From Opitutaceae bacterium (GTDB lineage Bacteria; Verrucomicrobiota; Verrucomicrobiia; Opitutales; Opitutaceae), in the NCBI GenBank assembly GCA_016795545.1, contig JAEUGX010000052.1, forward strand, positions 1-47,639: a stretch of DNA of 47,639 nt. Direction: 5' to 3'. The notes under the pieces were generated by a model. The model made no database searches and was not told the origin of the DNA. It saw only the letters and a list, made by a program, of their open reading frames with translations. A program made the translations under genes and the position numbers. Positions 19,611 to 26,153 of this stretch are shown here, piece by piece (position 1 is the stretch's first letter; each line of letters opens with the position of its first letter).

Positions 19611-19683
19611 GGCGCCACTGTGAACCGCGTCGGTGGCAATCGCGTTAAAGGCCGGTGACAATCCGGCAACAAATCGGGCTGTG

Positions 19684-20148
19684 CTACCAGCGGTGGTAGG
19701 CGGGGTGTCCCGGCTTGACCGCCACGAAGGTGCCCCGGCAGGTGGCGCGTGGCTTGCCGTCGGCGGACAAGATGCCCTCGACGGTGGCCCGGTCGGCGGA
19801 CAACTCCACGACCCGGGCTACCAGTTCGATAGGGCCATTTGTCGGGGTCGGACGCAGGAGCTTGATCGCGTAATCGGCGGTGACGGTGCAAGGCGGCTTG
19901 GCCAGCTGGTCGCGCTGCATGAGGAACCAAGCGGCGGTCCAGTTGCAATGGCAGTCGAGGAGGGAGCCGATGATGCCGCCGTTGAGCATACCTGGGAAAG
20001 CTTCGTGGTGTTGCTCCGGGGTCCAGGTGGCGACGACGGCGTCGCCGGCGACGCGACTGCGCAGCCGCAGGCCGCGATTGTTGGCGGGACCGCAGCCGAA
20101 ACAGATGCTTTGCGGCGCGAATTTCTCCTGCAGGGAAGCGTCGATCAT
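19684..20148 (-). CDS. PaaI-type hotdog thioesterase
   Basis: Predicted 154 residues. It carries the FGCGPANNRGLRLRS motif seen at the N-terminus of a widespread PaaI-like thioesterase family (C-F-G-C-G-x-x-N). It also has the active-site helix EAFPGMLNGGIIGSLLDCH, where GG-I-I-x-S-L-L-D is the hotdog signature. It should hydrolyse an acyl-CoA or acyl-ACP thioester in the cytoplasm. Divergent from the ParA block. The ATG at 20148 is the only sensible start. Confidence 0.85.
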   Translation of the reverse strand: MIDASLQEKFAPQSICFGCGPANNRGLRLRSRVAGDAVVATWTPEQHHEAFPGMLNGGIIGSLLDCHCNWTAAWFLMQRDQLAKPPCTVTADYAIKLLRPTPTNGPIELVARVVELSADRATVEGILSADGKPRATCRGTFVAVKPGHPAYHRW

Positions 20149-20263
20149 GCAACGAGATTGAGATGTAACCCGGGCTCTGCAGGAATCTCAAAGTTAGTAA
20201 GATTTTTAACTCGCGCCCCGGAACTCATGTGCCATGTTGCGAAAGGAATCTCTCCCTCGACCA
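20149..20263. promoter_or_regulatory. Divergent start region of thioesterase and ParA block
   Basis: 115 bases, AT-rich in the middle. It holds the spaced inverted repeat AGTTA-N10-TAACT (20192-20211) and two copies of GGAATCTC, one on each side of it (near 20182 and 20245). This could be an operator, but no regulator is identified. Confidence 0.4.
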
Positions 20264-21157
20264 ATGGCACGCAAGATAGCCTTCCTCAACTACAAGGGCG
20301 GTGTCGGCAAGACTTCGCTGATCGTAAATACCGCCGCCAGCCTGGCCCGTCGCGGTATGCGGGTTCTCCTGCTCGATTTCGACACCCAGTCCAATGCGAG
20401 CATCTGGTTGTTGCGGCTTGAACGCTGGAACAAGATCAATGCGACGGGAGTGGGCTCGGTGTATTCCATTTTTGATCCGGGCACGGCGCGGTTGAAGGAC
20501 TGCGTGGTCAAGGACGTGGTGGAGGGCAAGGACGGCGAGAAGCTGCTGCCCGGCCTCGACCTGGTGCCGACGACCTTCAATCTTGTGGACCTCGAGGGTG
20601 AGTACAAGCCGGACCCGAAGCGGCCCTCCTACGTCATTTTCCAGGAGCAGTTGGCGGAGATCGAGAAGAACTACGATTTTATCTTGTTCGACTGCCCGCC
20701 CAACGTGCTCCGGGCCTCGCAGAACGGCGTCTACTGTGCGAACGAGATCTACGTGCCCTCGAATCCCGACGCGCTCAGCCTGATCGGGTTCACGCTGCTG
20801 GTGGAGAAGATGCTGCGCTTCCAGCAGGCGTCGGCGAGCTTCCGGACGACGGCGATGGGGCCGGCCGCGATGGTTTACGGCATTGTGTTCAATTCGATCA
20901 AGACCAACACCGACATCGAGGTGCCGAAGATGCGCATGCAGCTTCGCCTGAATCAATTCAAGACGCAGAAGCGCGGCTGCGCGCCGGCGGCCAAGATCTG
21001 CACCACGCAGATCCGCGACGCCATGATCGTGCGCCGCGCGGTCACCCTGGGCCTGCCGGTTTTCCTGGTCGGCACCGAGGGCTCCGAGGAGGACAGCGTG
21101 GCCAATGACTACCTGAAGCTCGCCACCGAGATCATCGAAAACGCCCCGCCGGCCTGA
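20264..21157 (+). CDS. ParA/MinD-family ATPase
   Basis: Predicted 297-residue deviant Walker-A ATPase. NYKGGVGKTSLIVNTAASLA holds both signature Lys, Walker A' is LLDFDTQSNAS, and Walker B is ILFDCPPN. This family uses ATP-driven dimerisation on nucleoid DNA or membrane to position plasmids, chromosomes, protein arrays or microcompartments. No N-terminal helix-turn-helix is present (so not plasmid type Ia) and there is no C-terminal MinD amphipathic helix. ATG 20264 places MARKIAFLNYKGG at the start; ATG 20234 would add ten residues. The next gene starts 23 bases after the stop. No parB-like gene or parS site is seen near it. Confidence 0.92.
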   Translation: MARKIAFLNYKGGVGKTSLIVNTAASLARRGMRVLLLDFDTQSNASIWLLRLERWNKINATGVGSVYSIFDPGTARLKDCVVKDVVEGKDGEKLLPGLDLVPTTFNLVDLEGEYKPDPKRPSYVIFQEQLAEIEKNYDFILFDCPPNVLRASQNGVYCANEIYVPSNPDALSLIGFTLLVEKMLRFQQASASFRTTAMGPAAMVYGIVFNSIKTNTDIEVPKMRMQLRLNQFKTQKRGCAPAAKICTTQIRDAMIVRRAVTLGLPVFLVGTEGSEEDSVANDYLKLATEIIENAPPA

Positions 21158-21180
21158 CGCCTTTACCCGCCCATACCACC

Positions 21181-22143
21181 ATGGCCAAATTCAATTCCAC
21201 TGAATGGGATGAAATCCGCAAAAAATTCCGTCACTCCATCATGGCGGACACGTCGTTGGTGAGCCTCGCGCAGAATCTGGACACCAAGCCGTGGCCGCAT
21301 GCGGCGGAGGATGAGAAGCCGTCGAAGTACATCGATTTCAGCTACGAGGAGCTGATGATGCTGCCGGAGATCGCCGGCAGCGCCGAGCGGGCCGACCACC
21401 TGATCGGGATCCTCAAGGAGACCTTGGCGTTTGACGATCCCTTCGGCGATATGGTGGCGCAGGTGGAGCAGACGGCCGCCAAGGAGAACCCGATCCTCAA
21501 AACGCTGGCCCGGCTCGGCATTCCCGAGTCCTTCCCGCTGCTGCTGGCCAATCTTTCGGAGGGCACGCGGGCGGTCTGCAATTCGGAAGGCATCAAGACC
21601 ATCGGCGAGTTCGCCAACCTGGGGCAGCAGATGTCGACCCGGGTCGTGCTCGGCGGCGACTTTCGCAACATGCTCAATGCGCTGACGCACGGCGACGAGG
21701 AGGGTATCGGGCTCTTCCTGCCGTACCGCAAGGGTTCGACGGGGCTGCACCTGGCGGAGTCCATCGGCCTGGTGGCCGCCGGCCTGCCGCGGCCGGACCA
21801 GTTGTCGCTGGCCAAGTATTACGGCGCCAAGCTCAGCACCACGGACGCCGCGGCCGCCCGTCCGATCACCAAGGAGCAGGTGGAGAAGCACGAGTCGCTG
21901 ATGCGCGCCACCGTGGCGTCCGCGCTGGCCTGGTTCAAGGAGGAGAAGGCGGCGTTGGTGAAGCAGGTCAACGACGGCGGCACTCTCGAGCGTTACTTTG
22001 TCGTCCTCAACGATCATGCGCGGGAGGCCATCGCGGTCCGCCTGACCGCCAAGGCCCTGCAAGGAGAGATCAAGGTGCAGGCTGCGCCGACGGCGGAAGC
22101 CAAGAAAGGCGGGCTCTTCTCGCGGTTCTTCGGCAAGAGCTGA
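21181..22143 (+). CDS. Unknown protein with helix-hairpin-helix-like segment and amphipathic C-terminus
   Basis: Predicted 320 residues, no family recognised. The N-terminus is basic and helical (EWDEIRKKFRHSIM). A middle segment around LARLGIPESFPLLLANLSEGTRAVCNSEGIKTIGEFANLG resembles a helix-hairpin-helix (I-K-T-I-G-E-F), which often binds DNA backbone. The tail ends KKGGLFSRFFGKS, a short amphipathic basic/aromatic motif that could touch membrane or another protein. It is encoded between the ParA-like ATPase (23 bases) and the coiled-coil protein (14 bases), almost certainly one operon. It may be the adaptor that stimulates the ATPase or links it to cargo; this is inferred from context. 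Confidence 0.75.
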   Translation: MAKFNSTEWDEIRKKFRHSIMADTSLVSLAQNLDTKPWPHAAEDEKPSKYIDFSYEELMMLPEIAGSAERADHLIGILKETLAFDDPFGDMVAQVEQTAAKENPILKTLARLGIPESFPLLLANLSEGTRAVCNSEGIKTIGEFANLGQQMSTRVVLGGDFRNMLNALTHGDEEGIGLFLPYRKGSTGLHLAESIGLVAAGLPRPDQLSLAKYYGAKLSTTDAAAARPITKEQVEKHESLMRATVASALAWFKEEKAALVKQVNDGGTLERYFVVLNDHAREAIAVRLTAKALQGEIKVQAAPTAEAKKGGLFSRFFGKS

Positions 22144-22157
22144 TTCGGATTCCGTCC

Positions 22158-22913
22158 TTGGACAACAAGTCGCCATCTCCTCCCGGGGCGCCGTTCCCGC
22201 CTCCGTCCTTTCCGCCGCCCGCGGCGAAATCCGCCGGTCCCGGACCGGCGCCCGCGCCCTCGTTTCCCCCGCCGGGTGAAATCAAGTTCCCGCCGAAGCC
22301 CAGCGGGATCAAGCCGCTGGTGCTGCCGCGCCGGGCGAGCCCTCTGCAGCGCGCCCAGGAAGCCTCGCAGGCTACGGCCGAGGCGCGCCGATCGATCGAC
22401 GCGATCATGTCGCAGTCCCGCGCCCCGTGGGGCGGACGCCCTTCGCTCAGCGGGGCGCAGATCGAGCACCTGGAAAAAGCCCTGCGCGCCCTCGAGGCCA
22501 AGGTGGGGGAGCGCGAGATGGCGCTGGCCGAGGCGGAGACCAAGCTGGCCGAACGCGACCGGGCTCTGGCCGAGACCGAGGCGCTGCTCCAAGCCCGCGA
22601 GAAAGTCATCGAGGCCATGCGCAAGCAGGCGCCGACCCAGGCACCGGGGAGTGTCAACCCCGAGGAACTCGAGGCCCTGCACAAGCTGAAGGAGGAGCTC
22701 GACCGCCAGGAAGCGTCCATCAAGGAGCAGAAACAGGCGCTGAAGGAGCGCGAGGAGTTCGTCGAGCAGAGCGAAGCGGCGCTTTTCCAGAAGATGCAGG
22801 AGCAGCAGGAGCGGGAAACCGAACTGGAGCAGAAATCCGAGGACGTTCGCCGGGCGATGAAGGCCGCGGGGCTGCTCAAGGACGAACCGAAAGAGCCCAT
22901 GGAAAAGGCTTGA
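22158..22913 (+). CDS. Proline-rich coiled-coil protein of unknown function
   Basis: Predicted 251 residues, start TTG 22158. Residues 1-60 are low-complexity Pro/Ala/Gly/Ser with repeated FPPP, probably disordered. Residues ~95-245 are almost uninterrupted Glu/Lys/Gln/Leu heptads (EALRALEAKVGEREMALAEA and similar), a long coiled coil broken once by a Pro-rich kink (APTQAPGSVNP near 157-167). No catalytic residues are visible. The arrangement of disordered Pro-rich head plus coiled coil recalls scaffold or cargo adaptors that partner with ParA-type ATPases. It is certainly coding: codons show strong position bias and the heptads continue throughout. TTG start is inferred from the 14-base spacing after the upstream stop. 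Confidence 0.75.
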   Translation: MDNKSPSPPGAPFPPPSFPPPAAKSAGPGPAPAPSFPPPGEIKFPPKPSGIKPLVLPRRASPLQRAQEASQATAEARRSIDAIMSQSRAPWGGRPSLSGAQIEHLEKALRALEAKVGEREMALAEAETKLAERDRALAETEALLQAREKVIEAMRKQAPTQAPGSVNPEELEALHKLKEELDRQEASIKEQKQALKEREEFVEQSEAALFQKMQEQQERETELEQKSEDVRRAMKAAGLLKDEPKEPMEKA

Positions 22914-22961
22914 GGTGGAACCTCGGACCTTTTCGCATTTCCAAGCTGCACGTCTCTTTAC

Positions 22962-24278
22962 ATGGCCTATTTCCGTCCGACTCATCGCCTAGGTTCAATT
23001 GCCGCGCTGGCGGCTGTCATCGCCCTGCCCGCCACGGGCCTGGCCCAGACCTCGGCGAATGAGGACGAGCGCCTCGAAGCCCTGGCCCGCGATGTGGAGG
23101 CATATGTCCCAAAAAGTTCGCTGGCGGTCGGTTTTCGTGTTTTAAGTTCCGGAGCCAAGGTTAGTTACGGAAATCTTGGCTCGGTGCCGTTCGCCAATAC
23201 GGCCGCTCCCCTTTCCGAAGGATCCGTGAGCCGTAATTATGACAATGGAGCGGTGCTCAAGGATTCGCTTCGCGACAACGAGAAGGATACGAACGGCAAC
23301 CAGACCTCGACGCCGGGCGGACGTTACACGACGACGAGTACCAGCACGGTAGACGTCAAGGATGCCGATGGAAACGTGATTGGCACCCAAGACGTTACGA
23401 CCATCAATGGGGACTACCTCAGTTACACGCCCGGGCTCACCCGGCAATGGGGGTACGGTTCCGAGGCGCAGCTGCAGCAGGCCGCCGGTTATGTGGCCAT
23501 GAGCAACTACCGGGCGATCAGCGAGGGAGGAATGGCCAATAAAAAGCAGGGGCCCAATGGCGGGGTTGAGTTTGAGCTGACGCGGATCATCGGAAGAATT
23601 TCTGGTCGTATCCAGTGGGGCCTGGCGGCCGGGGTGGCACTGAACGACATCAACAACAAGGTTGGCGGTTCGGTTTTGTCGACCTTGGTGACGCAGACCG
23701 ATTATTATTATCTGAACGGGCAAACCGCGCCGACGGCTCCCTACACGGGTCCGAGCTATGTCGATCTGCTGGATGCCAGTGGCAATGTGATCACGACGCA
23801 GGGGCTGGAGACCACCACGCCGATCAGCGAGCTGCCGACTGCAGGAATGAGCACGGAGACGATCACGCCCGGCGGCGTGACGGTCCGTGGCAACTGGCAG
23901 GTCAAGGGCGCTTACTTCATGATGCGGGTCGGCCCGGCGCTGCGGGCGCAGCTGACGGAGCGCCTGGGGTTGAATGCCAGCCTGGGGGTGGCCGGTGCGT
24001 ATTCCGGCACCAAGTACACGGCGGTGGAGACCTTCGATGTTCCGAATGTGACCGATGCGGTGGTGACCACGACCGAGGAGAGTTCTGCGAGCAAGTTCCT
24101 GAGCGGCTATTACGCCGACGTGAACGTCGAGTGGTCGGCCAACGAGCGTACGGGGCTTTTCGGCGGCGTCAGCGCCCAGCAGTTCGGCGATTACCAGCAG
24201 ACGGTCGCGGGACGGACCGCCTTGATCGATCTCGGCAGCGCGGTCGGCATCCGCGGCGGCATTACGATCAAGTTCTGA
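22962..24278 (+). CDS. Outer-membrane beta-barrel-like protein of unknown function
   Basis: Predicted 438 residues. A signal peptide (HRLGSIAALAAVIALPATGLAQ) precedes a Thr/Ser/Gly/Tyr-rich mature protein of alternating polar and hydrophobic residues. The chain ends in IRGGITIKF, with the terminal Phe used by the BAM machinery. Middle regions contain low-complexity Thr/Ser stretches (TTTSTSTVDVKDADGN), likely extracellular loops. Synonymous positions use visibly more A and T than the neighbours (for example tat, ggt, gtt, tct codons), so it may have been acquired or be under different codon pressure. It starts 48 bases after the coiled-coil gene and may share its transcript. Function not known. 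Confidence 0.75.
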   Translation: MAYFRPTHRLGSIAALAAVIALPATGLAQTSANEDERLEALARDVEAYVPKSSLAVGFRVLSSGAKVSYGNLGSVPFANTAAPLSEGSVSRNYDNGAVLKDSLRDNEKDTNGNQTSTPGGRYTTTSTSTVDVKDADGNVIGTQDVTTINGDYLSYTPGLTRQWGYGSEAQLQQAAGYVAMSNYRAISEGGMANKKQGPNGGVEFELTRIIGRISGRIQWGLAAGVALNDINNKVGGSVLSTLVTQTDYYYLNGQTAPTAPYTGPSYVDLLDASGNVITTQGLETTTPISELPTAGMSTETITPGGVTVRGNWQVKGAYFMMRVGPALRAQLTERLGLNASLGVAGAYSGTKYTAVETFDVPNVTDAVVTTTEESSASKFLSGYYADVNVEWSANERTGLFGGVSAQQFGDYQQTVAGRTALIDLGSAVGIRGGITIKF

Positions 24279-24312
24279 TTCGGCTGCCGGAAAAACGGAC
24301 GGAGACAAAGGA

Positions 24313-24331
24313 GCCGCGCTTCCTGCGCGGC
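24313..24331. terminator. Bidirectional terminator hairpin between outer-membrane protein gene and ispH
   Basis: Perfect 7-base arms GCCGCGC (24313-24319) and GCGCGGC (24325-24331) around a five-base loop (ttcct), between two convergent stop codons. On the minus strand it is followed by TCCTTTGTC, a weak T-run. A hairpin terminator serving both genes is likely. Confidence 0.6.
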
Positions 24332-24347
24332 CGCGTTTGCCTCCAGT

Positions 24348-26087
24348 CTAGGCGGCGCCCAGGCCGGCCAGCACGTCATCGACGCTGCGCAGCTGTTCGG
24401 CCGGGAAGAAGGAATTGATTCGGGTGATGACCTGCTGCACGAGGCCGTCGGGGCAGGAGGCGCCGCCGGTGATCAGCACCTGCTTGGTGCGCAGGTCGTT
24501 GGGCCAGAGGGGATGAATTTCCGTGTGGCCGCCGCGGCCGTGCCCGGCGGCGGCAAAGACATAGTGCTCGATCTCCTCGCGCGAGCGAATGCTGGCCTCA
24601 GATTGGATGAAGAAGGCGCGGTGGCCGAGTTTCTGCTCGCAGATCCGGTAGAGCTGGTAGGTGTTCGAGCTGTTCTTCCCGCCGACGATGAACGCCGCGT
24701 CAAGCGGCTGGGCGAGCGCGCGCTGCAGGGCATCCTGGTTGACCTGGGTGGCATAGCAGAGCGTGTCTTTTTTGCCGGCGCCGCCGACGTGGGCGGGGCC
24801 TTCGCTCTCGCCGTATTTGCGGACAAAAACCGACTTGAAATGGTCGATGATGGCGGCGGTTTCGTTCATCAGCAGGGTCGTCTGGTTGACGACGGCAATG
24901 CGGTCCAGGTCGCGGGCGGGATCGAGGCCGGGAGTGTGGAGGCCGGCGAAGCGCTCGAGCAGCGCCGCGGCCTTGTTCGGAGTGGGGGCGGTGATGTAGT
25001 CGCCGAGGAGGCGGGCCTCGTCGAGGTTCCGGACAATGATGGAGGGGGCGTGCCGGCGGGTGTTGGAGAAGGTGGCCTTGGTCTCCTCATGCTCGCTCTT
25101 GCCGTGGATGACGACGGTGTATCCCTCGCGCCCGAAGGCGCGGGCGGCCTTCCAGACCTTTTCCACGAGCATGCAGGTGGCGTCGAACTGCGCCACCCGG
25201 ATGCCCTTGCGCACGAGCTTCTTCTTGTCCTCGTCGGTCGCGCCGAAGGCGGGGATGACCACGATGTCGGCGGCGGTGAGGGTGTCCCAGAGAAGGGTCT
25301 CGCCCGGCGCGCCGGTGGCTACGGTGCCGGCGGTGGTGAAGGGGCGGCCCTTGTCGGTTTGCAGGAAGCGGAGGCCCCGGCGCAGCAGGTCCTCATTCAC
25401 GAAGGGATTATGGATGAGCTCGCTGAGCATGAACACCCGGCAGCCGGGATGCTCGGCGAGGGTCTCGTAGGCGCGTTCGATGGCGTTCTTGACGCCGAGA
25501 CAGAAGCCGAAGTGGCTGGGGATGATGTAGCGGACCGCCCCGAAATCGAGGACGGCGGGTTCGGATGCCGAGCGCTCGTTGGTGCGGGCCAGGGCCTTGA
25601 TCGCCTCGCACAACCGGCTTTGGTAGAGGGCCCGCGCGGCGGCGTCCTGGGCGTAAATCGCGCGATTGCGGCTCTTCTCGACCCGGAACTTGTAGATGTA
25701 GTCGTTCTCGCCCAGGTGCAGGTAAGGCACCTCGATGAGATAGGGGTCGATCGCGTCGAGGACCGCGGCCAGCGCCGGCGCCAGCTGCGGCCGTAGTGCC
25801 GCGAGCTGATCGAGGGTGAGGAACACCAGTTCCGAATCCGCCGGCTCTCCTGGCACCTGGCAGAAGCATACCCGGCAGGACTGGCCGCGATCAGCGGGCA
25901 AAACGAAATACTCCACCGGCCGAGTGTGGCTGGAGAAGCCGGCCTGCAGACGAGACAGTGCCATCGGTTCATCGGCGCCGACGAACGCCAAGCCGAAGCG
26001 CGTGCCGGCACGGCGCACGGCCAGCCGGTTGCTCGGATCGAAGGCGAGCAGCGTGCACAGGGTGGGAGCGGGGACGGTCTGGATCAC
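24348..26087 (-). CDS. ispH: 4-hydroxy-3-methylbut-2-enyl diphosphate reductase with long N-terminal extension
   Basis: Predicted 579 residues, about twice a bacterial IspH (~310). The C-terminal ~400 residues form the enzyme. Fe-S cysteines are C196 (GFCLGVKNA), C305 (DATCMLVEK) and C545 (GGASCPDGLV). Substrate residues lie in SELIHNPFVNEDLL and HGKSEHEETKATFS; GGKNSSNT is the Ser/Asn site. PAFGATDED and the HEET motif match the plant/cyanobacterial subclass, which has Phe-Gly in place of the His-Gly of E. coli. It makes IPP and DMAPP in the MEP pathway. Residues 1-~135 form an unrecognised domain with CRVCFC at 71-76; residues ~136-190 resemble the N-terminal collar of plant-type IspH. The frame is continuous, so this is a natural extension, not a frameshift artefact. 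Confidence 0.9.
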   Translation of the reverse strand: MIQTVPAPTLCTLLAFDPSNRLAVRRAGTRFGLAFVGADEPMALSRLQAGFSSHTRPVEYFVLPADRGQSCRVCFCQVPGEPADSELVFLTLDQLAALRPQLAPALAAVLDAIDPYLIEVPYLHLGENDYIYKFRVEKSRNRAIYAQDAAARALYQSRLCEAIKALARTNERSASEPAVLDFGAVRYIIPSHFGFCLGVKNAIERAYETLAEHPGCRVFMLSELIHNPFVNEDLLRRGLRFLQTDKGRPFTTAGTVATGAPGETLLWDTLTAADIVVIPAFGATDEDKKKLVRKGIRVAQFDATCMLVEKVWKAARAFGREGYTVVIHGKSEHEETKATFSNTRRHAPSIIVRNLDEARLLGDYITAPTPNKAAALLERFAGLHTPGLDPARDLDRIAVVNQTTLLMNETAAIIDHFKSVFVRKYGESEGPAHVGGAGKKDTLCYATQVNQDALQRALAQPLDAAFIVGGKNSSNTYQLYRICEQKLGHRAFFIQSEASIRSREEIEHYVFAAAGHGRGGHTEIHPLWPNDLRTKQVLITGGASCPDGLVQQVITRINSFFPAEQLRSVDDVLAGLGAA

Positions 26088-26153
26088 CGGCCCTTACCAT
26101 CGCCACCGAGCGGGCGGGGTCAAGCTGCGGCGCGGACAGCCACTTTGGGCTCG

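Noticed and set aside
20149..20263. A parS centromere site near the ParA-like gene
   Set aside because: No GTTTCACGTGAAAC-like palindrome is present; only a weak spaced repeat was found.
24348..26087. IspH as two genes or a frameshifted fusion
   Set aside because: The frame is continuous, and segments from residue ~136 onward align with the known plant-type N-terminal collar, so the extension is natural.
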